DNA of 55,459 bases from Rubrivivax sp. (GCA_020720385.1 DYOR01000001.1:36170-91628); one strand, 5' to 3'; shown: positions 22,178 through 31,995, numbered from the stretch's first letter. The notes: generated from the letters alone by a model not told the origin. A program made the numbers and translations.

Positions 22178-23464
22178 TCAGGCCTGCAGCAGATCGAAGA
22201 GGGTGCGTGCGACCACCTTCGTCGCCCCGCGCAGATCGGCCAGCACCAGGTGTTCGTCGGCGCGCTTGGCGTTGCTCTCGAGCACCGTGCGCGGGCCGGC
22301 GCCGTAGATCACCGCGGGCACGCCGCAAGCCGCATACAGGCGCACGTCGGTGTACAGCGGCGTGCCGCCGGTGGGGAGGGCATGGCCGAACACGGCCAGG
22401 CCGTGGCCCTGGATCGCCGCCACCAGCGCGGCGTTGCCGGGACTGGGCCGCAGCGCGCGGGCAAGCAGCAGGCGCTTGATCTCCACGCGCACGCCGGGGG
22501 GGCACGGCGCGGCACCGCCGCTGGCGGTGGGCGCCAGGGCGGCCTCGATGAGTGCGCGCACCTCGGCTTCCACCGCCGCCGGGTCTTCCTCCGGGATCAT
22601 GCGGCGGTCGAGCTTGAGCACCACCTTGCCCGGCACGACGTTGGTGTGGCTGCCGCCTTCGATGCGGCCCACGTTGAGGTAGGGGTGGGTGATGCCCGCC
22701 ACCGCCGAGCGCCGCGTGCGCAGCAGCTCGTTGTGGGCATAGAGCGCGGCGAGCAGCCGGGTCGCGGCCTGCAGGGCGTCGATGCCGCTCTCGGGGTAGG
22801 CAGCGTGCGCGGCCAGGCCGTGCAGCGTCACCTCGAGCTGCAGGCAGCCGTTGTGGGCGGTGACCACCTGGTGGCTGAAACCCGCGGCGATGAGCAGGTC
22901 GGGCTGCGTCAGCCCCTGCGCCAGCAACCAGCCCGGGCCGAGCTCGCCGCCGAATTCCTCGTCGTAGGTGAAGTGCAGCTCGACGGCGCCACGCAGCCAC
23001 GCGAGCGGTTGCATCCCTGGCTCGGGCGCTGCCCCCAGCGACTCCAGCGCACGCAGCGCGTAGGTGTAGGTGGCGAAGTCGCTCTTGTTCACCGCCGCGG
23101 CGCGGCCGTAGAGCTTGCCGTCCGCGACTTCGCCGCCGTAGGGGTCGTGGGTCCAGCCCTCGCCGGGCGGGACCACGTCGCCATGGGCGTTGAGCGCGAT
23201 GGTCGGGCCGCCGGCGCCGAAGCGGCGGCGCACGATGAGGTTGGTGATGGATTGCAGGCCCTGCGCCCGCACCTCGGCCTGCGGCACGGCATGCTGCTCG
23301 ACGGCCAGGCCCATGGCCGCGAGCAGTTCGGCGCTGCGCCGCGCGTGCGGCGCGTTGTCCCCCGGGGGCGTGTCGGTGGGCAGGCGCACGAGGGCCTGGA
23401 GGAAGCGCACCTGCTCGTCGAAGTGCGCGTCGATCCAGGCGTCGAGCTTGTCGTGGTCGGTCAT
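22178..23464 (-). CDS. M20-family metallohydrolase (ArgE/DapE-like)
   Basis: 428-residue zinc amidohydrolase-type protein. It has the M20 metal motif NAHGDVVPPG, a second-site stretch AVNKSDFATY, and YDEEFGGELGPG with the general-base and metal Glu residues, then a dimerisation domain with AAHAAYPESGIDAL. The ATG at 23464 overlaps the stop of the uraD-allC fusion (ATGA), so it is coupled to urate catabolism. The substrate is unknown; a late ureide or another N-acyl/carbamoyl compound is an inference from context. It is distinct from the AllC domain upstream. Confidence 0.85.
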   Translation of the reverse strand: MTDHDKLDAWIDAHFDEQVRFLQALVRLPTDTPPGDNAPHARRSAELLAAMGLAVEQHAVPQAEVRAQGLQSITNLIVRRRFGAGGPTIALNAHGDVVPPGEGWTHDPYGGEVADGKLYGRAAAVNKSDFATYTYALRALESLGAAPEPGMQPLAWLRGAVELHFTYDEEFGGELGPGWLLAQGLTQPDLLIAAGFSHQVVTAHNGCLQLEVTLHGLAAHAAYPESGIDALQAATRLLAALYAHNELLRTRRSAVAGITHPYLNVGRIEGGSHTNVVPGKVVLKLDRRMIPEEDPAAVEAEVRALIEAALAPTASGGAAPCPPGVRVEIKRLLLARALRPSPGNAALVAAIQGHGLAVFGHALPTGGTPLYTDVRLYAACGVPAVIYGAGPRTVLESNAKRADEHLVLADLRGATKVVARTLFDLLQA

Positions 23465-25233
23465 TCGCGGGCCAGCCCTTCGAGCAGATGGGTGAACGCC
23501 GCCAGTGCCAGCTCGGCATCGTCGGCGGTGATCGTTTCCAGCGGGTTGTGGCTGATGCCGGCGTTGCCGCCGCGCACGAAGAGCATCGCCTGCGGCATCA
23601 CCTCGTGCAGCTTCATCGCGTCGTGCCCGGCACCGCTGGGCAGGCGCTGCACGGGCAGGCCGAGCGCACGCACGGCAGCTTCCCAGCGGTCCTGCCAGGC
23701 CGGCGCGCTGGCCGCGGCGGCGGCGCACAGCGTCGATTCGAGCGTGAACGCCAGGCCGCGCCGCGCACAAATGCGCTCGAGCTCGGCGCGCACGTCGGCC
23801 GCCAGCGCGTCGCGCGCGGCGTCGGTGGTGGCGCGCAGGTCCAGGCTGAAGCGGCAGCGGCCGGGCACGACGTTGATCGAGCCCGCGGGCACCTGCAACA
23901 GGCCCACCGTGCCGACCACGTCGGGCCGGGCCGCGGCGCACCGCTCGACGAAGAGCACGAGCTCGGCCACGGCGCAAGCGGCGTCGTGGCGGCGATCCAT
24001 CGGCGTGGTGCCCGCATGGCTGGCGATGCCGAGCACTTCGCCCAGGAAACGCCGCCCGCCGTTGATCGACGTGACCACGCCCAGCGGCAGGTCCAGCGCG
24101 TCGAGCACCGGCCCTTGTTCGATGTGCATCTCGACGAAGCCGAGGTAGCGCGCCGGGTCGCGCTCGAGCGCGGCGATGGCGGGCATGTGGCCGGGCAGGC
24201 CGGCGGCACGCATCGCCTCGCGCATGCTCACGCCGTCGGCGTCGCGCTGCTCCAGCCACGCCGGGTCGAAGTCGCCGGTGAGCGCGCCGGACCCGATGAA
24301 GGTGGCCTCGTAGCGCTGGCCCTCTTCTTCGGCGAAGGCCAGCAGCTCGATGCCGAAGGGCAGGCGCCGGCCCTGCGCGTGCAGCGCACGCACGGCGGCC
24401 AGCGGCACAAGGACGCCCAGCCGCCCGTCGTACCTGCCGGCGTTGCGCACGGTGTCGTAGTGGCTGCCGGTGAGCAGGCGCCGGGCGCTGCGCGCGGCGC
24501 CGTGATAGACGCCGACGACATTGCCCACGGCGTCCACGCCGGCCTCGTCGAAGCCGGCCTCCTGCATCCACGCCTGCAACTGGCGCGCGCAGGCCTGGTG
24601 CGCTGCGCTGAGGTAGGTCACGGTGAGCTGGCCCAGCTCGGCGAAGCCCGGGTCGCTGTGCGCGGCGAGCGCCTCGGCCCGGTCGCAGACGAGTTCGCCG
24701 GCGCGGGGCTGGACACCGAAGCGGTCGCCCAGACGCAACTCGGCGATGCGGTGCACCTGGCGCAGCGCTTCGGCGAACTCGAAGTCCGCGTGTCCGGCCA
24801 GCCGGCGCTCCAGGGTGGCGATGATCTCGGCGCGCGTCAGGCCGTGCCCGCGCGGCCCGCGCACGGCGAGGATGAAGGGCCAGCCGAACCTGGCGTGGTA
24901 TGCGGCGTTGAGCTGGCGCATGCGCGCGAGCTCCTGCGGCGTGCACGCGGCCAGGCCGGCCTGGCCCTGCTCGTGCGCGCTCGCGGCGCTGAGCGGTGTG
25001 GCGAGCGCGGCCTTGGCGGCGAGTTCCGGGTGCGCGCGCAGGAGCGCCAGTTGCCGCTCGCGCCCGGCCTGGCGCACGGCCTGCACCAGCGAGTGCTTGA
25101 GCGCGGCCAGCGTGGCGCAGGGCCGCTGCGCCGCGGCGGCCTGCGCGACCCAGGGCGAATGCTCGTAGATGCCGTCGAGCAAGGCGACAAAGTCGGTCGC
25201 CGAGGCGGCATTGATCTGGTCGAGCGTGAGCAT
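23461..25233 (-). CDS. fused OHCU decarboxylase and allantoate amidohydrolase
   Basis: 590-residue two-domain enzyme. Residues 1-165 are UraD-like (2-oxo-4-hydroxy-4-carboxy-5-ureidoimidazoline decarboxylase): catalytic His68 in LRAHPELAAKA, Glu88 in HEQGQAGL, and FGWPFILAVRG (116-126). Residues about 185-590 are an AllC-type M20 amidohydrolase: His258 (GSHYDT), Asp269 (GRYDGRLGV), the EEEGQRYEATFIGSGALTG block, His370 (EMHIEQGP) and ISHNPLE near the end. The two activities flank allantoinase in the pathway. There is no stop or frameshift between domains. It lies between puuE and the M20 gene, all on the minus strand. Confidence 0.9.
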   Translation of the reverse strand: MLTLDQINAASATDFVALLDGIYEHSPWVAQAAAAQRPCATLAALKHSLVQAVRQAGRERQLALLRAHPELAAKAALATPLSAASAHEQGQAGLAACTPQELARMRQLNAAYHARFGWPFILAVRGPRGHGLTRAEIIATLERRLAGHADFEFAEALRQVHRIAELRLGDRFGVQPRAGELVCDRAEALAAHSDPGFAELGQLTVTYLSAAHQACARQLQAWMQEAGFDEAGVDAVGNVVGVYHGAARSARRLLTGSHYDTVRNAGRYDGRLGVLVPLAAVRALHAQGRRLPFGIELLAFAEEEGQRYEATFIGSGALTGDFDPAWLEQRDADGVSMREAMRAAGLPGHMPAIAALERDPARYLGFVEMHIEQGPVLDALDLPLGVVTSINGGRRFLGEVLGIASHAGTTPMDRRHDAACAVAELVLFVERCAAARPDVVGTVGLLQVPAGSINVVPGRCRFSLDLRATTDAARDALAADVRAELERICARRGLAFTLESTLCAAAAASAPAWQDRWEAAVRALGLPVQRLPSGAGHDAMKLHEVMPQAMLFVRGGNAGISHNPLETITADDAELALAAFTHLLEGLARE

Positions 25234-25278
25234 CTCGGGCTTGCCGTGGTTGGCGCAGGGGGTGCGGACGGGCGCCCT

Positions 25279-26244
25279 TCAGACGCGCCAGACGAAGGCG
25301 CTGGCGGCGTCGAAGGGGTGCGTGGCGCGCCAGTGGCGCGCGATGTCGATGCGCCGGCAGATCCACACGCCCGCGTGCGCCTGGACATGGTCGAGGAAGC
25401 GCTGCAGCGCGCCGATGCGCCCGGGCTTGCCGAGCACGCGGCAGTGCATGCCGATGCTCATCATCTTCGGCCGGTCCTCGCCCTCGGGGTCGCCCTCCGC
25501 GTACAGGGCGTCGAAGGCATCGCGCAGGTAGGCGAGGAAGTGCGCGCCGGTGTTGAAACCCTGCGCTTGCACGAAGCGCATGTCGTTGGTGTCCAGCGCG
25601 TAGGGCACCACCAGGTGCGGCGCCAGGCTGCCGTCGCTGCGCTGCACCTGCAGCCAGAACGGCAGGTCGTCGCCGTAGTGGTCGCTGTCGTATTCGTAGC
25701 CGCCCTGCTCGGCCACCAGGCGGCGCGTGCGCGGGCTGTCGCGCCCGGTGTACCAACCGGCGGGCCAGGCGCCGCCGCTGAGCTCGCGCAGCCCCTCGGT
25801 GGCCTGGGCGATGTGCGCGCGCTCGGTGGCCTCGGGCATGTGCTGGTGGTGGATCCAGCGCAGGCCGTGGCAGGCGATCTCGTCGCCGCGGGCCATGAAC
25901 ACCGGCACCAGTTCGGGGTAGCGCTGCAGGGCCGAGACGACGCCGAAGACGGTGAGCGGCAGGCCGCGGCGCTCGAATTCGCGCAGCACGCGCCACACCC
26001 CGGCGCGCGAACCGTACTCGTACATCGACTCCATGCTCATGTGCCGGCTCTCGTAGGCCGGGGCGGCGACGAGCTCGGAGAGGAAGGTCTCGCTCGCGGC
26101 GTCGCCGTGCAGCGGGTTGCTCTCGCCACCCTCCTCGAGGTTGAGCACGAACTGCACGGCGATGCGCGCGCCGCCCGGCCAGCGCGCATGGGGCGGCTTG
26201 CGGCCGTGGCCGCGCAGGTCGCGGGGATAGGGCAAGGGGCTCAT
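25279..26244 (-). CDS. puuE: allantoinase, PuuE (polysaccharide-deacetylase-fold) type
   Basis: Opens the allantoin ring to allantoate in the cytosol. The 321-residue protein has the PuuE pattern: YPRDLRGHGRKPPHARWPGG, then VQFVLNLEEGGE, SMYEYGSRAGVWR and CHGLRWIHHQHM. This family is unrelated to the amidohydrolase-type AllB allantoinase. The start is ATG 26244, where family homology begins; the upstream frame has no such similarity. It is divergent from uraH (92-bp gap) and upstream of the uraD-allC fusion. Confidence 0.93.
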   Translation of the reverse strand: MSPLPYPRDLRGHGRKPPHARWPGGARIAVQFVLNLEEGGESNPLHGDAASETFLSELVAAPAYESRHMSMESMYEYGSRAGVWRVLREFERRGLPLTVFGVVSALQRYPELVPVFMARGDEIACHGLRWIHHQHMPEATERAHIAQATEGLRELSGGAWPAGWYTGRDSPRTRRLVAEQGGYEYDSDHYGDDLPFWLQVQRSDGSLAPHLVVPYALDTNDMRFVQAQGFNTGAHFLAYLRDAFDALYAEGDPEGEDRPKMMSIGMHCRVLGKPGRIGALQRFLDHVQAHAGVWICRRIDIARHWRATHPFDAASAFVWRV

Positions 26245-26252
26245 GGCGTGAC

Positions 26253-26271
26253 GATCATGGCAGGGGTGATC
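26253..26271. promoter_or_regulatory. inverted repeat in the puuE-uraH divergent promoter region, possible operator
   Basis: GATCA (26253-26257) and TGATC (26267-26271) with a 9-bp spacer lie in the 91-bp gap between puuE and uraH. The arms are short, so this is only a candidate binding site. No regulator gene lies next to the cluster. Confidence 0.25.
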
Positions 26272-26335
26272 TGGCGCGGTGGCCGAGAATAGCGCCCCTG
26301 GGCACGCGGCCGGCGGGCGCCGCACAAGGAACCGG

Positions 26336-26698
26336 ATGCAAGCCATGGGCCAACTCAGCACCCACGTCCTCGACACCGCGCACGGTTGCCCCGCGGCGGG
26401 CATGCAGGTCACCCTGCAGCGCCTGGACGGCGCCGGGGCGCAGACGCTGCGCCAGGTGACCCTCAACGCCGACGGCCGCGCCGACGCCCCGCTGCTCGAC
26501 GCGCAGACCATGGCCGCGGGCCGCTACCGCCTGCTCTTCGAGGTGGCAGCCTACTTCCGCGCGCGCGGCCTGGCGCTGCCCGAGCCACCGTTCATCGAGG
26601 TGGTGCAGGTCGACTTCGGCATCGCCGACGCCGCCGCGCGCTACCACGTGCCCTTGCTCGTCGGCCCCTGGAGCTACAGCACCTACCGCGGGTCCTGA
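26336..26698 (+). CDS. uraH: 5-hydroxyisourate hydrolase (transthyretin-like)
   Basis: Hydrolyses 5-hydroxyisourate, the product of urate oxidation, to OHCU. The 120-residue product has the family signature: LSTHVLDTAHGCPAAG at the N-terminus and the invariant C-terminal YRGS. The conserved RYHVPLLVGPWSYSTY strand is also present. Two starts are possible, ATG 26336 and ATG 26345. The first is chosen because AAGGA at 26326-26330 sits five bases upstream. puuD follows after 35 bases. Confidence 0.95.
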   Translation: MQAMGQLSTHVLDTAHGCPAAGMQVTLQRLDGAGAQTLRQVTLNADGRADAPLLDAQTMAAGRYRLLFEVAAYFRARGLALPEPPFIEVVQVDFGIADAAARYHVPLLVGPWSYSTYRGS

Positions 26699-26733
26699 AC
26701 CGCGGCACGCCGCTTGCAAGAGCCTCGCCGACC

Positions 26734-27942
26734 ATGCAAACCTACCTGCTCGACTGGGCCCACCTGCTGCTGCGCTGGACGCACGTGATCGTCGCCGTCG
26801 CCTGGATCGGCTCGTCGTTCTACTTCGTCTTCCTCGACAACAGCCTCACCCGGCCGCAGGACCCGGCACTGCGCGCCAAAGGCGTAGCCGGCGAACTCTG
26901 GGCGGTGCACGGCGGCGGCTTCTACCACCCGCAGAAGTACCTCGTCGCGCCGCCCACCCTGCCCGAGCGCCTGCACTGGTTCTACTGGGAGAGCTACTCG
27001 ACCTGGCTGTCGGGCTTTGCGCTCTTCACCGTGCTCTACCTGTTCAACGCCGGCACCTTCCTCGTCGACCGGCGCGTGCACGACTGGTCCCCCGCCGCCG
27101 CGGTGGCCACGGCGCTGGTCTTCCTCGCCCTGTTCTGGTGGGTCTACGACCAGATCTGCCGCCGCGTCGGCGAAGCCCGGGGCGCGGTGGGTGCGCAGGC
27201 CACCGTCGGCGCCCTCGTGCTCGCCGTGGTCGTGATCGCCTCCTGGGCCGCCTGCCAGCTCTTCGCCGGCCGCGCCGCCTTCCTCATCGTCGGCGCGATG
27301 ATGGCCACGGCGATGAGCGCCAATGTCGCGCACTGGATCATTCCGGGCCAGCGCAAGGTGGTCGCGCAACTCGAGGCCGGCCAGCCGGTGGACGCGATCC
27401 ACGGCCAGCGCGGCAAGCAGCGCAGCGTGCACAACACCTACTTCACGCTGCCGGTGCTGGTGGCGATGCTCTCCAACCATTACGGCTGGCTCCACGAGGG
27501 CCGGTACAACTGGCTCGTGCTGAGCGCGCTGATGCTCGCCGGCGCGCTCATCCGCCACAGCTTCGTGGCGCGCCACAAGGCGCGGGTGGAGGGCCGGCGC
27601 GTGCCCTGGGAATACGCCGCGGCGGGCAGCGCCCTGCTCGTGGGTCTGGTGGTGGGGATGGCGCCGGCGCCGCAGGCGGGCACCGCGGCCACAGCGGCCA
27701 CGGCCACGCTGGCCGAGGTCACGGCGGTCATCGAACGGCGCTGCCTGGCGTGCCACAACGCCCAGGTGCAGAACAAAGGTATCGCCCTGCATACGCCGGC
27801 ACTGATCCGGCAGCACGCGCAGCAGATGTACCAGCAGGTGGTCGTGTTGCGCGCCATGCCGCTGAACAACGCCACGCAGATCACCCCGGCCGAGCGCGAG
27901 CTCGTCAAGCGCTGGTTCGAGGCCGGCGTGCCTGCGCGGTAA
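26734..27942 (+). CDS. puuD: membrane urate oxidase with C-terminal cytochrome c domain
   Basis: PuuD-type urate dehydrogenase/hydroxylase that oxidises urate to 5-hydroxyisourate and passes electrons to the respiratory chain, unlike soluble uricase or HpxO. The 402-residue protein has about eight membrane segments (for example LLLRWTHVIVAVAWIGSSF) and a periplasmic cytochrome c end with CLACH at 337-341 and a probable distal Met near 375 (LRAMPLNNATQ). It completes, with uraH, the fusion protein and puuE, a route from urate to ureidoglycine. Xanthine dehydrogenase and ureidoglycine-using genes are not in the window. Confidence 0.9.
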   Translation: MQTYLLDWAHLLLRWTHVIVAVAWIGSSFYFVFLDNSLTRPQDPALRAKGVAGELWAVHGGGFYHPQKYLVAPPTLPERLHWFYWESYSTWLSGFALFTVLYLFNAGTFLVDRRVHDWSPAAAVATALVFLALFWWVYDQICRRVGEARGAVGAQATVGALVLAVVVIASWAACQLFAGRAAFLIVGAMMATAMSANVAHWIIPGQRKVVAQLEAGQPVDAIHGQRGKQRSVHNTYFTLPVLVAMLSNHYGWLHEGRYNWLVLSALMLAGALIRHSFVARHKARVEGRRVPWEYAAAGSALLVGLVVGMAPAPQAGTAATAATATLAEVTAVIERRCLACHNAQVQNKGIALHTPALIRQHAQQMYQQVVVLRAMPLNNATQITPAERELVKRWFEAGVPAR

Positions 27943-28018
27943 CCCCTTCGGCCGCAAGCTCGCTGGCGCGCATGCCGACCCAGGCGAGGCCGCCTTGCCA
28001 GGGCCGCCCGGCACCCGC

Positions 28019-30025
28019 TCAGGCCAGGCGGAAGCGGCCGACTTCCTCCTGCAAGCCCTCGGCCTGCTGGCGCAGCGCGCCGGCCGAGGCCGAGGTCTGC
28101 TCCACCAGCGCGGCGTTCTGCTGCGTATTGCGGTCGAGTTCCTGGATCGCCGCGCCGATCTGGTCGACGCCGCTGGCCTGCTCGCGCGCCGAACTGGCGA
28201 TCTCGCTGAACTGCTGCTTGATCTGGCCCGCGTTGTCCACCACCTGGCCGATCGTGAGCCCGGCCTGCTCGACGATGCGCGTGCCCGCCTCGATGCGCCC
28301 GACGCTGTCGGAGATGAGCGTCTTGATCTCGCGCGCCGCCGTCGCGCTGCGCTGGGCCAGGCTGCGCACCTCGCTGGCGACGACGGCGAAGCCGCGCCCC
28401 TGCTCGCCGGCACGCGCGGCTTCCACCGCGGCGTTGAGGGCCAGGATGTTGGTCTGGAAGGCGATGCCGTCGATGGTGCCGATGATGTCGCCGATGCGCG
28501 TCGATGCCGACTGGATCTCGCGCATCGTGCTCACCACCTGCTGGATGACCTCCCCGCCTTGCTGGGCCACGCGGGCGTTCTCGGCCGCCATCGCGGCCGC
28601 ATCGGAAGCGCGCGACGCGGTGGCTGTCACCGTCGAGCCGATCTCCTCCATCGTCGCGGCTTGCTGCTGCAACGAGGCCGCGGTGGTCTCGGTGCGCGCC
28701 GACAGGTCGGTGCTGGCCGAGGCGATCTCGCCGCTGGCGCTGCGCAGTTCGTGCGCCGACACGCTCACCCGGTCGATCAGGTGGTGCAGCGAATCGTAGG
28801 CCGTGCGCAGGTCGACGATGACCTGGGCCGGTTCGTCGCGGCCCCAGGGCTCGCTGGGCGCCCGGCGCAGGTCGCCCTGGGCCATTTCGCGCAGATGCTC
28901 GCTGATCAGGCGCAAGCCACCGCGGGTGACGAGGAAGAAGCAGCGGAAGAAGTAGCCCCCCAACAGCATCCCCAGGCCGATGGCGGTGCTCGAGATGAGC
29001 AGCGAACGCTCGACGCCGTACTGCCGTGCCGCGAGCACGCCATCGAGCGCCGACAGCGTGCGATCCGACAGCGCATAGAGCTCGCCCAGCCGCTGGTCGG
29101 CGATGTCGTAGAAGGCCTTGGCGCCGACGGCGCCGCTGCCGGCCAGCACGTCCTGCGCGGCGCTGCGATGCAGCGCACGCAGCGACTCCAGCGTCGCCTT
29201 GGGCTGGATGGCGCCCTGCAGCGTGGCATCGGCGGCAAAGGCGTCGGCATAAGCCGCGAACATGCGTTCCAACCCGATCGTCAGCCGTGCCATGCGGTCC
29301 ACCAGGACCTGGGCACGCTTGGCATCGGGCCGTGTGATGAGTTCGGCGCCCAGGCGACGGATCTGCGACGAGGCGATGTTCACCTCGGGCAGTTCGAGCA
29401 CGGCGGCGCGGACGAGGTGGAAAGAGGCCGCCTGCGGGTCCAGCACCAGGGTCGAGTTGCTGCCCAAGTTCCTGATCATCGTCAGCAGAGCGGCCACGGG
29501 GCCCACCGCGCCGCCGGCCCCCGCCGCGGCGCCACTGCCGGCCAGCTGGGCCTGCGCCGCCTCGTGCACGGCCTTGAAGTCCGCGGCGGTCCCCACTGCA
29601 GCGCCTATTTCGGACTCGAGCGCCTGCAGCGTACCCAGCCGCTGCGCCAGTGCGCTGGCGGCGGCCTGGCGCTCGGCCGGCGCAATGCTCTCGCCGGCCG
29701 CGGCGCGGTCCTCGATCGCCCGCAGCTGCTGCGACGACTGCATCAGCGGCATCGCCGCCTTCACGTAGCTCACCCCCTGGCGTTCGAGCATCACGAGGTG
29801 GCGCTGTTCGAGCACGCCCTGCGCGAACCACACCGCCATGAGGATCAGGGGTACCAGGAAGCACAGCGAAATGACCAGCGCCTTGGTCTTGAAGTCGATC
29901 TGGCGCATCAACTTGACGCCGGGCGCCCAGACGCCGTGCGGATAGAACAGTCCCATCGGCGCCGGCAGGCTGCGCGGCGGCGTGGTGGATCGGGGTGCGG
30001 CTGGTCTCATTGGGCTCGGGCTCAT
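28019..30025 (-). CDS. methyl-accepting chemotaxis protein
   Basis: Transmembrane chemoreceptor, up to 668 residues. TM1 is at about 49-68 and TM2 at about 341-366, enclosing a roughly 270-residue periplasmic sensor domain that is helical and Ala-rich and that I do not recognise by ligand. A HAMP-like linker and the cytoplasmic coiled-coil hairpin follow, with the tip motif [20 protein letters not shown] that contacts CheA/CheW. There is no C-terminal NWETF-type CheR/CheB tether. The start is uncertain: ATG 30025, 30010 and 29956 are all in frame with no good Shine-Dalgarno sequence; the residues before MGLFYPHG look non-conserved. Confidence 0.9.
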   Translation of the reverse strand: MSPSPMRPAAPRSTTPPRSLPAPMGLFYPHGVWAPGVKLMRQIDFKTKALVISLCFLVPLILMAVWFAQGVLEQRHLVMLERQGVSYVKAAMPLMQSSQQLRAIEDRAAAGESIAPAERQAAASALAQRLGTLQALESEIGAAVGTAADFKAVHEAAQAQLAGSGAAAGAGGAVGPVAALLTMIRNLGSNSTLVLDPQAASFHLVRAAVLELPEVNIASSQIRRLGAELITRPDAKRAQVLVDRMARLTIGLERMFAAYADAFAADATLQGAIQPKATLESLRALHRSAAQDVLAGSGAVGAKAFYDIADQRLGELYALSDRTLSALDGVLAARQYGVERSLLISSTAIGLGMLLGGYFFRCFFLVTRGGLRLISEHLREMAQGDLRRAPSEPWGRDEPAQVIVDLRTAYDSLHHLIDRVSVSAHELRSASGEIASASTDLSARTETTAASLQQQAATMEEIGSTVTATASRASDAAAMAAENARVAQQGGEVIQQVVSTMREIQSASTRIGDIIGTIDGIAFQTNILALNAAVEAARAGEQGRGFAVVASEVRSLAQRSATAAREIKTLISDSVGRIEAGTRIVEQAGLTIGQVVDNAGQIKQQFSEIASSAREQASGVDQIGAAIQELDRNTQQNAALVEQTSASAGALRQQAEGLQEEVGRFRLA

Positions 30026-30236
30026 GCTTTGAGGGGGGTTTGGGCCGTGTGGTCAATCTCCTTTCGGCAGCCGGGTCGGCAACTTGAGGCGCCGCCAGGC
30101 CGGGACATGAACTCGTGCCCGACCCGCGTGGCACCCGCGCGCCCGCCGGTGGCGTGTCCGGGCTGACCCGCTCCCGCGGCCCGTGCACCTTCGGCCAGAA
30201 TGAGGCATCACCCTCAATGCGACCCCAGGAGACCCC

Positions 30237-31874
30237 ATGCAAGGCCAGATGATGCAGCAGCCGCTGCTGATCTCGAATCTCATCGTGCACGCCGAGCGCC
30301 ACCATGCCGGGCGCGAGGTGGTGTCGCGGCGCGTCGAGGGCGACATCCACCGCAGCACCTACAAGGAGCTGGCCTCGCGCTCGCGGCGCATGGCCAATGC
30401 CCTGGCGGCGCTGGGCGTGGGCTTCGGCGACCGCGTGGCCACGCTGGCCTGGAACGGCTACCGCCACATGGAGCTGTACTACGCGGTGAGCGGCTCGGGC
30501 GCCGTGCTGCACACCGTCAACCCGCGCCTGCACCCGGACCAGATCGTCTACATCGCCGACCACGCCGAAGACAAGGTGCTGTGCTTCGACATGACCTTCC
30601 TGCCGCTGATCCAGGCGGTGGCGCGGCGCACCAGGACGATCAAGCATTTCGTCGCCATGACCGACCGCGCGCACATGCCCGCGCCCGAGGTCGCCGCCAC
30701 CATCCCCAACCTGCTGTGCTACGAGGACCTGGTGGCGGCGCAGGACGACCGCTTCGAGTGGCCGAACTTCGACGAGAACACCGCCAGCAGCCTGTGCTAC
30801 ACGAGCGGCACCACCGGCAACCCCAAGGGCGTGCTCTACAGCCACCGCTCGACCCTGCTGCACACCTTCGCCATCGTCATGCCCGACGCGCTGAGCTGCT
30901 CCGAGCGCGACGTCATCCTGCCCGTGGTGCCGATGTTCCACGTCAACGCCTGGGGCCTGCCCTACGCCGGCTGCATGACCGGCGCGAAGATGGTCTTCCC
31001 CGGCCCGGGGCTGGACGGCAAGAGCCTGTACGAGCTCTTCGAGAGCGAGGGCGTCACCTTGTCGGCCGGCGTGCCCACCGTGTGGCAGGGCCTGCTCGCC
31101 CACGTGGAGGCCAACAACCTGAAGTTCAGCACCATGAAGCGCACGGTGATCGGCGGCTCGGCCTGCCCGCCGGCGATGATCCGCGCCTTCGGCGAGAAGC
31201 TCGGCGTGCACGTGCTGCACGCCTGGGGCATGACCGAGATGAGCCCGCTGGGCACCTGCTGCACCTTCAAGGCCAAGCACGCGGGCCTGGGCCAGGAAGA
31301 GCGCTACGCGGTGATGGCCAAGCAGGGCCGCGTGGTCTACGGCGTGGACATGAAGATCGTCGACGACCAGGGCGCCGAGATGGCCTGGGGCAGCGAGACC
31401 TCGGGCGACCTCTACGTGCGCGGGCCGTGGATCATCGGCAGCTACTTCAAGGACGAGGGCGGCAACCCGCTCATCGACGGCTGGTTCCCCACCGGCGACG
31501 TGGCGCGCATCGACGCCGACGGCTACATGCAGATCACCGACCGCAGCAAGGACGTGATCAAGTCGGGCGGCGAGTGGATCGGCTCGATCGACCTGGAGAA
31601 CATCGCCATGGCCCACCCGGCGGTGGCGATGGCCGCGTGCATCGCCGCCAAGCACCCGAAGTGGGACGAGCGTCCGCTGCTGGTGGTGGTGAAGAAGCCC
31701 GGCGCGCAGGTCACGCGCGAGGAACTGCTCGCCTTCTTCGAAGGCAAGATCGCCAAGTGGTGGACCCCGGACGACGTGACCTTCGTCGAGGCCATCCCGC
31801 TCGGCGCCACGGGCAAGATGCAGAAGAACAAGCTGCGCGAGCAGTTCAAGGACTACCACCTGCCCACGGCCTGA
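30237..31874 (+). CDS. AlkK-like fatty acyl-CoA ligase
   Basis: 545-residue ANL-superfamily enzyme that activates a carboxylic acid with ATP and CoA. The P-loop is YTSGTTGNPKGVLYSHRS, the core VPMFHVNAWG, and the hinge and C-terminal lid are SKDVIKSGGEWI with the catalytic lysine region GATGKMQKNKLRE. From memory it closely resembles Pseudomonas AlkK in length and in motifs such as RHMELYYAVSGSG, so a medium- or long-chain fatty acid is likely. The ATG at 30237 follows a CAGGAG ribosome site. It is divergent from the chemoreceptor gene. Confidence 0.9.
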   Translation: MQGQMMQQPLLISNLIVHAERHHAGREVVSRRVEGDIHRSTYKELASRSRRMANALAALGVGFGDRVATLAWNGYRHMELYYAVSGSGAVLHTVNPRLHPDQIVYIADHAEDKVLCFDMTFLPLIQAVARRTRTIKHFVAMTDRAHMPAPEVAATIPNLLCYEDLVAAQDDRFEWPNFDENTASSLCYTSGTTGNPKGVLYSHRSTLLHTFAIVMPDALSCSERDVILPVVPMFHVNAWGLPYAGCMTGAKMVFPGPGLDGKSLYELFESEGVTLSAGVPTVWQGLLAHVEANNLKFSTMKRTVIGGSACPPAMIRAFGEKLGVHVLHAWGMTEMSPLGTCCTFKAKHAGLGQEERYAVMAKQGRVVYGVDMKIVDDQGAEMAWGSETSGDLYVRGPWIIGSYFKDEGGNPLIDGWFPTGDVARIDADGYMQITDRSKDVIKSGGEWIGSIDLENIAMAHPAVAMAACIAAKHPKWDERPLLVVVKKPGAQVTREELLAFFEGKIAKWWTPDDVTFVEAIPLGATGKMQKNKLREQFKDYHLPTA

Positions 31875-31883
31875 AGCCGTCAC

Positions 31884-31946
31884 GGGGTGCCGCGCGCGGC
31901 ACCCCCCTGTGTCCAGCGGGCTCAGCCCGGACCGCTGAGGGTCCGG
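31884..31946. terminator. two hairpins between convergent genes
   Basis: A perfect 22-bp palindrome at 31884-31905 (GGGGTGCCGCG and its complement) is followed by CCGGACC-6-GGTCCGG at 31927-31946, then TCCTTCG. Both lie in the 121-bp gap between the 3' ends of the acyl-CoA ligase and the TerC-family gene. They probably serve as bidirectional transcription stops. Confidence 0.6.
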
Positions 31947-31995
31947 TCCTTCGCCAGGCACGAGGCCGCGCGCAGGCGCGCCCTCGAGTCCGCGC

